Under the pieces are notes generated by a model. The model was given only the letters and a program-made list of their open reading frames with translations. It was not told the DNA's origin and did not search any database. A stretch of DNA of 64,000 nucleotides from Ceratodon purpureus (Eukaryota > Streptophyta > Bryopsida > Pseudoditrichales > Ditrichaceae), in the NCBI GenBank assembly GCA_014871385.1, contig CM026426.1:50568956-50632955 (forward strand). The letters are read 5' to 3'. Of this stretch, positions 1-10,975 are shown piece by piece. The stretch's first letter is position 1, and the number at the start of each line of letters is the position of its first letter. The position numbers and the translations under genes were made by a program.

Positions 1-46
1 GTAGAACGATTTAACTCGACTCGAGCTAAAGTGTGGTAACACTTAC

Positions 47-1442
47 CGCGGCGGCCATGAGGGACTTCGTTCCAGCATAGAGCTGATAAACCGCCCCCCC
101 AGTATTGCAGAAAGTGTCGTGGACCTGCAAGTAGAACTCCATCTTTAACTCGGATGGATACATTGCGTACCTCCTTTCGTTGAACTTCCTGTTGTCCTTG
201 TACAGTGGGTGGTCCGGAGTTGTGTACTTGCTCAGAGGTTCTGGCGTTGACTCATCGTTCTCAAGTAAATTATCATCAATGAGAAACAGGAGTTTGACGG
301 GTTCCATGGCGATTCTGCTCTTTGGGGGGTGTCCGCCGAGTCGCTCGTTAGGAGCGGGTAAATACTCCGAATGGACTCTTCTACGACCAGTCAAGGTGTT
401 TCGCTCCATCCAAGTGAGCACCTGGGCGAAGTCCTCATCGTCTCCGCAAATGAGAAGCCAGTGGCGAACATCGTCAAACTGGGGCTGCCCATACTCATCG
501 ATCATTTTGAAGAACTCTATGAAGAAGGGGTTCTCCAAAGTGTAGTTATGCCTTGTTTTGTAGGTTGGGAGGTACTGGAAGTCGATGATTCCGAATGTGA
601 GTGCGCCGCCCGCCAACCTCCATATATCGGAGGGCCAAGATCCGAAGGCGAGTCGAGGCTCCCTGATGAATGGGAGGAACCACATCTTAGCTGAAGGACT
701 CTGAAATGCATGTCGAACCTTCAGGAAGGTTTTGAAGAACTCAACCGCATATGGGGAGAGATCCTTGGCCGACTTGTTGCGGAACTGTGTAGCTCTGGAG
801 TTAGTCCGGTACGAGTCTGGAATACCTCAATCAAGCAGAACGTGCTTGGACTCCTTGGAGACATAGTAAGCCTTCTTGAAATTCTTCCAAGCCGGTACAT
901 CGAAGCCGTCTCTTTTGAATAGATGGAGCGTTGGATTAATGTTGTTGAACTCCGCTTGAGCTACAGCCTTATGTTTTCTCCACTCCGCCCACTCCTTGAC
1001 CGAGTAGCAGTCCTCCAGTACATTCGTATTCTGCTTGATGGTAACCTTCGGATATGTGTACTTCCGACTTGGCCTAGACTTATGCAGGATGTGCTTACAC
1101 AGCTTCTGATCATCTGCCTCTGTCAAGTTCCCGAGCCATTTGAAGAACTCCCTCGGAAGCGTCCCATCCTTGTCCGGAACGAACCCCTTCTTCTCATAAA
1201 ATTTCTTATGAGGTGCTTCGTTGTTGGGATCAATGGGTCCACCACATGCCGCAGACGCGATCACCTCCTTCCACAGGTCCCATGTTTCATCACTGGATGT
1301 GATGATAAACAGCTCGTTTCTTAGGGAGATAGTGTTCTTCCCTCCCTTCTTCGCCACCATGGCTTGATGCTTCGCGACATCGATCATAGCAAAGCGCTCC
1401 CTGATTGCATTCACAAAGTTACGCATACGCACAGAAAGAAAC
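47..1442 (-). pseudogene. Copy A, 3' part: degenerate permuted DNA amino-methyltransferase-like region (runs off the window)
   Basis: One reading frame runs on the minus strand from about 1442 to 47, broken only by an in-frame TGA at 827-829. It ends at a consensus splice donor (GTAAGT, minus strand, 41-46), so the gene continues beyond the window. Downstream of the stop the frame reads LTFGIIDFQYLP, then a stretch ending WLLICGDDEDFAQVL, then ERRYAMYPSELK and HDTFCNTGGAVYQ. This order (motif-IV-like D-F-Q-Y, then a motif-I-like glycine-rich loop preceded by an E-R/K segment) matches the permuted beta-class amino-methyltransferases and parallels copy B at 43935-44890 ([36 protein letters not shown]). 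The glycine motif is altered (NTGG), so SAM binding is doubtful. The family call rests on motif order and on the resemblance to copy B; overall identity is low. The acceptor near 1442-1456 is not certain. Confidence 0.5.
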
Positions 1443-1470
1443 CTTAGATGATTCTGTCACGGAACTACTC

Positions 1471-1559
1471 TTTAGCTCGACTTGAGCTAAATTGCTCGAG
1501 ATACACCAGAATATTGAAAACAAAGAAGATTATCAATATTTAGCTCAAGTCGAGCTAAA
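1471..1559. repeat. Two palindromes inside the copy A intron
   Basis: Two near-perfect inverted palindromes, at 1471-1491 and 1539-1559, belong to the TTTAGCTCGA-N-TCGAGCTAAA family. They sit between the ParB-like exon and the methyltransferase-like exon of copy A. Each has one base change in one arm (for example CTTGAGC). Confidence 0.85.
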
Positions 1560-1678
1560 CTGCTAATGCTAATGAATCAGTGAACTTACGTCATACGTCT
1601 TCGACGCTAAATTACTTTTTGGACCTGTACTCTAGCGCTCGGCTGCACCAGCGGCAGCATGTTTCTTTTGCGGCTTAC

Positions 1679-3030
1679 CATACTTCACCCACACTTTTCT
1701 TGAGGCAAGTATATTGCTCGCCGAAGTTGGCTTAAAGGGTACGAGATGGTTCACCCGATTATAGAATAATGAGATCTTTCGCAGCTTATCAACATCAAGC
1801 GTCCAAACGATGTGCGCATCCCACCTCCTGAAGTCCCTCACCAACTCCTCACTGGCGTTATCCTCGATGAGAGATTTGGACGCCGCAACGCTGTGTTGCC
1901 CGTTGATGATGTTGAATGTACAGCCCCTTAGATCCTCTTCTAGTTGTGGGCGTGCCTTCGTGTTTGGCATCAGACACAGGGTTTGCTTCTGTGTCCTATC
2001 CGGCATGTTGACCAAGTAATTCTTCATCTCCTCCATGCCCCGCTTCTCATATGCAGGGATAGTCCAATGGGCCGGTGCGGGCTTGCACCGCGTCACGTCC
2101 ACACTGAACTTCTTTGGTTGCCCATTCGTTTTGAAGACGAACTCGTCCTGGCAATCAGCGAAGAAATTCTGGTAAATTCGATTGGCATTATCGAAGTCCA
2201 AGACCTCTCCAACCTTGTTCACCTTTGGAAGTTCCCCGAGAACAGAGTTCAAACTTGTTGCCAAGTCCTCCGCAGATAAGAGCAAGTCCTTCTTGGGCTT
2301 TGGCTTGTCAGTTTTCTTCTCGAGGCCTTTCTTCTTCATTGGTGAGAGGGGTGTGGGAGTTGCAGAAGCGCCCCGGCTTTGGGAAGGAACTATTGCTCTC
2401 CCCCTACTGCGTCCTGTCTGTTGGCTTTCCATTTGGCTCCCGGTTGCTGTCACTCCAGAAACGTCAATATGAGATTTTCCCAGGTTCTGCTTAACCTTTG
2501 CCTCCGTTGCGTGGATCGTAAGGGTGCTGACAACATTCCTCAGTTTCCAGGCCAGGGATTTCGCCGGGAGAGTTCGTCCATCTTTGGTCGCCAACTTCCT
2601 GTCCAGTACTTCTTGCCTCATTGTGGTCACTATCTCGTCGTAGGGTGAATTCGACAAACTTTCCATTAAGGAAATCGAGTCGAAGAGGTTCTGTGCTACG
2701 TCTACTACTATGGAGAAGAGGTATGGATGAGTCCCCATAGATGAGCAGAGGATCTTTATTTGATCTCTCCCCTTATGGTCAAACTCGGTGACCTTGGTTT
2801 CCATGTCGATGACGTGGGGATCATCGACTTCACCCTTGAAAATGGTTGCGAAGGTAAGATATGGGGTGTGTGCAACCCATCGCAATGTCGAATTTTTGAC
2901 CTTCGAGGGGTCTTTGAAGGTCCACGGCTCAAATGTGTTTGAGTCATCCCCGTCATCGTCATCCGAATCAGAGTTAGGAACAGGCTTGAAGAAATGTTGT
3001 AGCGCCTCGAGTACCCTTGCTTTCTCCACA
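1679..3030 (-). CDS. Copy A, 5' part: ParB-like domain exon
   Basis: An open frame of about 450 codons begins after a minus-strand acceptor (TTGCAG, ending at 3031) and reaches a good donor (G|GTAAGC) at 1679/1678; the frame's own stop is at 1632. The N-terminal part is acidic (SDSDDDDGDD). The middle is basic and Ser/Pro-rich (MKKKGLEKK, KPKPKK), like a nuclear localisation segment. The C-terminal third has FNIINGQHSVAASKSL followed by an IVWTLDV strand, which resembles the ParB/sulfiredoxin-fold signature (GxHR..A) seen as [10 protein letters not shown] in copy B. The Arg of the motif is replaced by Ser here. It is probably one gene with the methyltransferase-like exon at 47-1442, separated by a short intron carrying two palindromes. 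No start codon was identified; an upstream exon is likely. Family assignment is moderate. Confidence 0.5.
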
Positions 3031-3072
3031 CTGCAAGGAGGAGACGTTTAACATTAGAGAAATTCAAAGCCA

Positions 3073-3588
3073 TTTAGCTCGATTTGAGCTAAATGTTGGT
3101 TCAATTACAAAAAATAACCGATGACATCCCAAGCAGTTTAGCTCGAGTCGAGCTAAACTGCAAGGGGCCTATGGTAGGGGTCTCAGCTGCTTAGCTCAAC
3201 TCGAGCTAAACTGCAAGGGGCCCATGGTGGGCGTCCCAGCAGTTTAGCTTGACTCGAGCTAGACTGCAAGGGTCCATGGGTGGTGTCTTAGCAGTTTAGC
3301 TCGACTCGAGCTAAACTGCTGGGACGCCCACCATGATCCCCTTGCAGTTTAGCTCGAGTCGAGCTAAACTGTTGAGACTTCATATGGGAGCACTCACAAT
3401 TTAGCTCGACTCGAGCTAAACTGTAGTGGATCTCCCGCGTATGTTTCGGGAGGTTGACCTTTAGTTTAGCTTGAGTCGAGCTAAATTGTGAGTTCTCCCA
3501 TATGAAGTCTCAGCAGTTTAGCTCGACTCGAGCTAAACTGTGGCCAAATGTTACTTAGTACACTACGGTTTAGCTCAAATCGAGCTTA
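3073..3588. repeat. Array of 23-bp palindromes at about 52-bp spacing
   Basis: The core unit is GTTTAGCTCGA, one variable base (C or G), then the exact reverse complement. Eight units start at 3136, 3190, 3242, 3294, 3347, 3399, 3464 and 3516, giving spacings of 54, 52, 52, 53, 52, 65 and 52 bp. Weaker units flank the array at 3073 and about 3568. The 29-30 bp spacers are related. The first three are direct copies. The spacer at 3317-3346 is the reverse complement of that at 3213-3241, and the spacer at 3487-3515 is the reverse complement of that at 3370-3398. The array therefore grew by duplication and inversion. It lies directly upstream of copy A. Confidence 0.9.
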
Positions 3589-4110
3589 CCTACACTGGAC
3601 AAAACAATATTTGGCTGCAGTCACTAGAGCAGAACAGCATTATGTCCTGCGTTAAACTGCGTCATAAGAAACGTAAACCTGGATTTATGGAAATTAGTGT
3701 GGAAATGTGATCCAAATAAACATACAACACGTTAAAGGTTTTAACGTGCACGCGTCACTTTTGACGTTGCTTTAATGGCTTCTGTCAAAGAGTGTCAACT
3801 TGAATTTTGAAGTGACGGTTCAGTGTTAAAAATAACAACATGAGTGACATCGCGTCAACTTAAACATAAATCTGCATTGTGGAAAGTAACTTTTTTGGAG
3901 AGTTTTTTACCTCACAATAGTTTTTTAATGGTTAAATTTAGTCACATCCCACGTCAGCATGTTTCTTTTAACATAGAGGGCGTTTAAGGTGACATCGGAA
4001 ACGTTCAACTATGTTACTAAAAACATATTAACAGATCCTACGTGGAATGCCCTGCTGACTTGGAACAAAGGCGTGGAGGATACGGCTCACCTCGAACGTA
4101 GGTTTCGGAT

Positions 4111-4558
4111 CCTAGAGGGTGTCAATAGTGACGCCTGCGTTCTGGGTGACATAAAAATGCGTTACACTGTGTTTCAAGAAACATATTGATATAGCTTACG
4201 TGTCCCCTATGCGTGCAAGTTAGAGCTGACGTGGCGGCTAGGTTATGACTTGGTCTACATCCTAGGGGGTGTCAGTAGTGACGCGCGCGTTTTGGGTGAC
4301 ATAAAAATGCGTCACACTGCGTTTCAAGAAACATATTGACACAGTTGACGTGTCACATATGCATGGAGGCCGTGATTGACGTGGCGGCTATGGTTTGACT
4401 TGGTCAACATCCTAGGGGGTGTCAATAGTGACACACGCGTTTGAAGTGACATAAATTGCGTTAAATTGTGTTTCAAGAAACGTAATCACATAGCTGACGT
4501 GTCAGATGTGCGTAGAGGCTATGGCTAACGTGGCGGCTAGGATTTTGGTGATGTACAC
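4111..4558. repeat. Three-copy 150-bp tandem repeat
   Basis: Copies begin at 4111, 4261 and 4411 with CCTAG(A/G)GGGTGTCA(A/G)TAG, exactly 150 bp apart. Each contains GTGACATAAA, TGTTTCAAGAAAC and GACGTGGCGGCTA blocks. The copies differ by scattered substitutions. Confidence 0.85.
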
Positions 4559-5083
4559 GTTAACTCATGTTTCCATTGTTCATTCTTTGGTGGAAACATT
4601 CATCTATAAAGGTCTTAGATTAGGGCTTTAAGCCTAGGTTTAGGGTTAGGGTGAGCCGCCACTTCGGCGGCTTCTTATCTTGTATTTGAAAGCTTGTTTT
4701 CAAGCTTTTTGTGTTTTCTTCTTACTCCATAGAGTGTCTCCCATTGTTTTCCCTACCAGTCCCTCGTTTCTTGTTCAAGTAGATTGAGATTTGAAAGAGT
4801 TGTAGATTTCTTCTAGGGCTTTCCAATGGTAGTAAGAACGTCCAATTCTAAGTTATAGGGAGTGAGATATCGCCTACCGAAGTTGGGGTTGTCAAAGGAG
4901 TGCGGCTGGAGGAAGGGTCTCGGATTTTTAGCAATCAATCTTTGAATTTTGATCTTATGATCTTGAGATTTTGAGGGTAAATGCACAATCAACTTAGCTT
5001 TCCAAAAAGCTAAGGTACGCCTTAATCCAATCAAGGATGGAGTAATGGCGACCTATAAACTGAAAGGTACTTCAATAAAATCC

Positions 5084-5108
5084 GGGGGGGGGGGGAGGGG
5101 GGTTGGGG
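5084..5108. repeat. G-rich homopolymer run
   Basis: A run of guanines on the plus strand is interrupted by one A and then TT. It is low-complexity sequence and could form a G-quadruplex. Confidence 0.8.
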
Positions 5109-6032
5109 TTTCTCCTAACTTTATTTTTGTTCTCCATCTTCTTCTTGTCTCCATTCTTCCCTTGTTCCTTGAATGATGTGTTGCTATGAACTCACCGTGA
5201 GCACTGTGATGTGGGGTGTGTAGATTAAGGAGGATCTAGCATGAGCAACCCCTTACATTACGTCATCCTACGTCTAAATACGTTTTCCGAAACGCATTAA
5301 AATATGTGACATATGTGTTTATCAGCGTCAAGTTGAACACTACATTGTATTTTTTTTGACAAAAAAATCAAATTGAATGCGTCACTATTGACATGGCAAA
5401 CATCATCCTACGTCTAAAGACGTTTCCGTAAACGCGTTAAAATAAGTGGTACATGTGTTTATCAGCATCAAACAGTGTCAAAGTTAACGTCCAAGACGCA
5501 CTTCCAAAACACGTCACACTGCGTTTACATAAACACAAAGTAATACAAATCCCAAATTTGATGCGAAAATATATCTTCAACCCACGATCACTCCACTTGT
5601 CACAATCTAGGCCATTGAAAACCTAAATGACACGTCAGATTTCCATGCCACATCAAAATTTTTTTCATCCATCAGGACGACGGAGCCTTGCCCACGTCAT
5701 ATCTGACCTGGAATTAATTAACATTGGGAAATGTCCATGTCACATGCAACGTGGAATGCAAAAAGGAAGGAACTGCTCACGTGGCAAAAAACTTACTCTC
5801 AAAGTTACTTACCCTGGGTAACTTCCATAATCTGTGTTTGCGTCACTTTTACCATAACGTCAACTCTTGTTATATAGTTTAACATAAGGTTGACGCAGCA
5901 CGTCAAACCAATGCGACGTCCGTGACCTTTTTGCCATTTTTGCGTCAAAAAAACTGTCCACGTTAAACTGCGTTAAACCGCGTTAAAAACCGCGTTAAAC
6001 AACGTCACTTTGGACAAGTTCTGCTCTAGTGA

Positions 6033-6201
6033 GTTTAGCTCGAGTCGAGCTAAACTGTAGCAGTTAATGGACTATTTTTAAAGTATTTTTAGTTTATTGA
6101 CCTTTTTTTATACATGCTATATGTGAGTTTAGCTCGAGTCGAGCTATACTGTCAAGCGAGAGTTGTCTACTGCACGCAGTCTAGCTCGACTCGAGCTAAA
6201 C
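6033..6201. repeat. Three dispersed palindromes
   Basis: Copies of the GTTTAGCTCGA-N-TCGAGCTAAAC palindrome lie at 6033-6055, 6127-6149 (one mismatch, CTATAC) and 6179-6201 (one mismatch, GTCTAG). They are spaced 94 and 52 bp apart, the latter matching the period of the main array. Confidence 0.88.
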
Positions 6202-8029
6202 TTTTCTTGATTTTTGAAGGATTGGTTACGCAATTTGCAGAAATATTTAGTACCTGTCGGCCATTTTATTCTTCTCTCTTCAATTTCCTCCGTTCTAAAG
6301 CTGGAAAAACGTGTTCCGTCTGCAGAAATGAAGGATTTTAGATGGTCAGAACACTAACATACACAGAATGAAACAAATGTTTCACATCAAATTACAGTAA
6401 ACCCTGAAAATGCGGAAGTCTAATGACTAAACTTCTTCCAAACAGCTCTGTAATTAGAAACAAGATGCAAATGTCAATGAAATGTAAGAAACAAGACAAC
6501 GAATATGCTACTAAAAGCATATATTAATAATCACATACTTGATACAGACATCTACAAAACAGACAATAATTCAGACACGAACACCGACACCGCTCACAAT
6601 GAATTTCATGTGGGCAGAAATACAGACAATTGCACGCACACACAAATTCTATCAGAACCACAACTTACATACGAAGCACATGCGAATGATACAACCGGAA
6701 TTCCTGGACCAGATGATACAACAACCACAGAGAATGATAACAATGATACATTAAATCAGTATAACTGACCTGAAGGGACGAAGAAACTTATTTACGAAAT
6801 CATACAGAACACTTGGATACGCACAGACAGACAGGGATAGGTTTTTCTTTCCAATCACTCACACAAACAGACAGGTTTTATTTCCAATCACCAAGGTTTA
6901 TTACGAATGGAAAATAAAAATCAAACAGCAAATATGGCTTACAGTATGATGCACAAACAAGCAGGATGGAGGCTCCGAATGAAGAAAACTCCACGCACCA
7001 TAAACTGGACGCGCCCGTTGTCGAGGTCTCGACTCCCAAACGGCACGGGACGAACTCTGCCACTCGCAAATCGCAAATCCTTTGAGGATAGTACGTGAGT
7101 TTAACCCTAAAACCCTCAAACAATATGAGCAGGTCTGCCGAAAACTCGCTTCTGAAACCCTAACCTTGGATCACTCTTTCTACTCTTGAAAGCAAATAAA
7201 AGAAACACAAACCCCAGCAATGAACACCTGAAACGAAAGGCGCGCAAAAACACTTCTAACCGTCCACAGTAAAAATAAACCCTACACACCGCAGTCTATG
7301 TCAATTGAAGAACTCGCACTCTCTGGAGCAAAGAAACGAAACAAACTATATCCCTCGAACTTGCGCGATCAAACTATTTCTCTGTAGCATTGTGGCGCAC
7401 ATAACCCAACTCTCACGAACTCGATTCCCGCACACAGAAACACAGACGCAGTAAGCAAGACACAGACACAGAAAACAAGGAAGACGAGGAAGAAGACCTG
7501 CGTGGACGAGGTATTGGGCGGACCAGTTCCTCTCTCGCGGGGGCCAGTGACCGCGTTGCCAAAAGGCGGATCCCTGTCACCGTCGGTTCGGATTCGTCCT
7601 ATGCCGGCGGGTTAAAATGTTTCCATTCTTTATATACCTAGTAATTTAAACTAGTAGAACTAATGTTTCATAGTGTAGGCTAAATCTTGAAATATTTTTA
7701 AAATTAATCCATTCAATTGCACTCCAACTATTATTTATGTATTGATGAATGGTATAAGATATTTAATCAAATTGAGTTCTACTTAATTCATATATTTCAA
7801 ATATTTTAATATAATTTGAATATAAGACGTCTAAAAATTTGATTAACATGATTATCCTTTCAAATATATGAAGTTAAAATTAGTTCAAAGACAAATTTAA
7901 TTTCAATATACAAGACTAGAGTTTAAATAATAGTTTGTAATTATATTACGAAAGCATCAAATATGAAAACACTATTAGCAATGATAATGAATTTCATATA
8001 CTCAAATTGGAAACATATTTACCTTAATA
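6202..8029. other. Intergenic, no gene recognised
   Basis: The stretch 6202-7600 has short open frames of biased composition (Asn/Thr/Asp-rich) with no recognisable domain. From about 7610 the sequence becomes strongly AT-rich and leads into the inverted repeat. Confidence 0.5.
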
Positions 8030-8535
8030 TAATCATCATATTCCTAAAGTACTTGTTAGTATCATAATTTAATTATAATATAATAATATAGTATAGTATA
8101 CTAAGGTACTAATATATTCATTTACAATTTTATATTTAATTATTGATTATAAAACGAGAATAATAATCTATATTCAAGTACATACAAATCTAAGAATGAT
8201 ATACAAATATATGCAAGTATATATACGAAGTACATTTTGAGAAATAAAAGTATTAAATTATAGAAATCAATTCATTTATTATGGCAAATTCTTTATATTT
8301 TTTAAAAGTTTTATGGTTTTTTATGTTTATTCATGAGAAGCGAATATTTAAACCATGGTATGCTTTCTATGATTGGCATGTAAATTACACAAATCTTAAT
8401 TAATTCATTAACGTTCTATCTTGACTAATATTTGTACAATTTTATTACATTCTAATAAGAAAGTGGAATGTTTGCTTCATTTGCATAATTTTAAAAAACA
8501 AAATTCATAATTCATGGATTCAAACGAAATTTACT
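8030..8535. repeat. Left arm of a large AT-rich inverted repeat
   Basis: This arm is the imperfect reverse complement of 9990-10470. Landmarks are CATTCTAATAAGAAAGTGGA at about 8450 against its inverse at about 10050, and an 'ATGGCAAATTC' block near 8280 against a matching block near 10235. Identity is roughly 75-80% by eye with small indels. The loop of about 1.45 kb contains the LRPW gene. Confidence 0.8.
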
Positions 8536-9137
8536 ACTACATTTATTAGATAGCATGGAAATATTAGAATACGAAATATACAAATATGAAAGCATCAAAT
8601 GAAACACTGGTTTTCGTCTAGAACAACCCTGTTTTGAAGGCATTCCATTCCAAAAATAGTTTACAAATCGCACGGGGAACACCATCAGCGAAAGTTACCA
8701 AAAGATGAAAGTCAAATGTTTTTACATCTATGGTTGCCAAATATCGTATAATATAACGGTCTTGCTAACTACTTCCTGAAGTCCCCTTTCCATATCTGAG
8801 GTGATTAGCAGCAAAAAGTTAAACTGTAGAAGAATATCGAAGATGCCTGCAAGTTTAGGAGCAAAGAGAAAAAGAGGATCAGATGGTATGATGTTTAAGG
8901 TTTAATACAGAATAGTGCATGTCAAAAGCAAGGACTTATCCTCTTGACACTCACCCGAACTCAGCATCAGCCAATGAAATTCTACGCAATACATACATCA
9001 AACGTAATCTATTACTATGAAAACATCAAACTAAGGGCAAGGTTAAGGGTTCTGAGGAGATAGCATTTCACCTACTAGCTCATGTGGTGGGCTCTCCAAA
9101 TTCTCGCTCCCCTCCTCTTTAAAATCAGCCATTAGAA

Positions 9138-9665
9138 TCAGACCTCCTCGGAGGTGAGGGGAAAATTGATGTTGGAAGCGGTCATAATCTCCACTTGCTC
9201 TAGAGTATGTGCAAGAGTCCAATCCCACTCCACACCTGGCTGCATAATGCGTGCAATGAGGTTCCACGGGGGAATCTCCACGCCGCGACCACGGGCGCAT
9301 TCCACCGCCATAAACCACGGACGAAGCTCCTCCACTCCTTGTGGCCAAACAACCGGCTCCCACTCATCCTCATTAGAATCAGCCATAGAGAAGCCCTCGC
9401 CGGAGGTGAGGGGAAACTTGATGTTGGAAGCGTTCATAATCTCCAGTTGCTCTAGACCATGTGCAATAGTCCAATCCCACTCCACACCAGGCTGCATTAG
9501 GCGTGCAATGAGGTTCCACGGGGGAATCTCTACGCCGCGACCACGGGCGCGTCTTACCGCCATAAACCACGGACGAAGCTTCTCCACTCCTTGTGGAGAA
9601 ACAACCTCATCCCACTCGTCTGGCGGGTAACTTGACACCCTAAAACCACCGCCCGACCTCCTCAT
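9138..9665 (-). CDS. LRPW-domain protein with two tandem domain copies (tandem LRPW gene)
   Basis: From an ATG at 9665 the minus strand encodes about 175 residues made of two near-identical 84-residue units (252-bp period). Each unit reads PQGVE(K/E)LRPWF, then ARGRGVEIPPWNLIAR, then EWDWT, then EIM.ASNI.FPL. A third, partial unit (MADFKEEGSEN) follows the stop in another frame at about 9133-9060. The same pattern (EELRPWL, RARERGMDLPP, EWRWT, PYPL) recurs in the single-domain gene at 45769-46140. No known domain was recognised: no transmembrane segment, no cysteine cluster, many Trp and Arg. It lies alone in the loop of the inverted repeat. Function is unknown. The duplication, conserved at protein level, argues for a real coding gene or a recent pseudogene. 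Confidence 0.6.
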   Translation of the reverse strand: MRRSGGGFRVSSYPPDEWDEVVSPQGVEKLRPWFMAVRRARGRGVEIPPWNLIARLMQPGVEWDWTIAHGLEQLEIMNASNIKFPLTSGEGFSMADSNEDEWEPVVWPQGVEELRPWFMAVECARGRGVEIPPWNLIARIMQPGVEWDWTLAHTLEQVEIMTASNINFPLTSEEV

Positions 9666-9989
9666 CACAGCAAATGAACTACAAGTAGATAAAACAAAAG
9701 GGAAACTAAGAATGGAACAACTGTTTCGTCGCCCAAAGGAACTTATGCTTATGAAGCGGCATGGGCAAGAAGCCGAATGTTCCAGAGTAACGAAGGGCAC
9801 TTTTACTAGACTCGGTAACGGGACTTTGACCGATGTGGACTTTCGAAAGTCTGGATTTACTTAAATGTGTCATTTTAATTTATTATTGAAGAATTGATTA
9901 ATGGGATTGTATGCTTGTTCAATCATCTAGAGCCTTTCTCGATATTATATATTAATACTACAATTATAATTATGATCATTGGTTTAATA

Positions 9990-10470
9990 CGTTTCATTTG
10001 AATCCATGATTTATGAGTTTTGTTTTATAAAATTATATGAATGAACCAAACATTCCACTTTCTTATTAGAATGTAATAAAATTGTACAAATATATGTCAA
10101 GGTAGAACATTAATGAATTGATTAAGGTTTATGTAATTTCCATGCCAATCATACAAGGCATACCATGGTGTAATATTTGCTTCTCATGATTAAATATAAA
10201 AAATTCAATCTTCTAAAAAACGTACATAATTTGCCATGATAAATGAATTAAATTCTATAATCTAATACTATTATTTTTAACAATATATTTCGTATATACT
10301 TGAATATACTTGTATATCATTTTAAGATTTGTATACATTAGATTATAGTTTATTATTCTCGTACTATTCTTAATTGGACATTAAATGGTTAATGAATATA
10401 TTAGTACTTACTTGTAAATGAACATATAATTATATTATACATATTATGATACTAACATGTATATTTAAAA
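9990..10470. repeat. Right arm of the large AT-rich inverted repeat
   Basis: This is the reverse-complement partner of 8030-8535 (see that entry). The outer boundary fades gradually near 10470-10500, so a precise element end and target duplication were not found. Confidence 0.8.
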
Positions 10471-10885
10471 TATACATGTTGAGATATAGAGTTCCAGAAA
10501 CGAAAGAACAAATCTACACCTTTCACGGCGTAAAAAACACATTATGAAATAAATAGAGACATAAATAAAAGTACATGAATATATATACATGATAATTATA
10601 TCTGACTAAATATGTAGAATAAATAAATAATTCTAGAGATAAAAATATAGCACCCTAGGTCTATCAAGCACTATTCATGAACTCACATATAATGATTTGA
10701 TTTCATACATCATATATACTAATGAAATTGAGCAAAAATACATACTCTAGTACATGGAGGTATAATGAATATTTGCAACGATATACTTCCCTGTATGAAC
10801 CTTACTCACGAAATTCAAATAGGTTCAAACAATTTTCGATTTAATTTTATTCCATATACGAGATCTTTAATGTCCCTAGAAATGC

Positions 10886-10975
10886 CTTAACCCTATACCC
10901 TAAACCCTTTACCCTGGACCTAAGACCCTAAACCCTTAACCCTGAACCCTATATCCTAAACCCTGAACCCTGATA
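10886..10975. repeat. Degenerate telomere-like CCCTAAA repeats
   Basis: About a dozen units of CCCTAAA and variants (CCCTATA, CCCTGAA, CCCTTAA) occur in tandem. This matches the plant (Arabidopsis-type) telomere unit and is degenerate, as expected for an interstitial tract. Confidence 0.8.

Larger units (their letters stand above)
3590..6032. other. Non-coding region rich in ACGTCA/TGACG and GCGTTAAA words
   Basis: No convincing gene is seen. Short words such as GACGTGGC, GCGTCA and GCGTTAAA recur throughout, most densely at 5290-6010. The segment also holds a 150-bp tandem repeat (4111-4558), a short TTTAGGG-like stretch near 4650 and a G-rich run at 5084-5108. Confidence 0.6.

Noticed and set aside
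3136..3538. CRISPR-like array (23-bp repeats, about 30-bp spacers)
   Set aside because: The spacers are direct or inverted copies of one another, no cas genes are present and the context is a eukaryotic genome with introns.
6505..6768. 87-codon Asn/Thr-rich frame
   Set aside because: Low-complexity composition with no domain or clear promoter; an overlapping frame of similar length exists.
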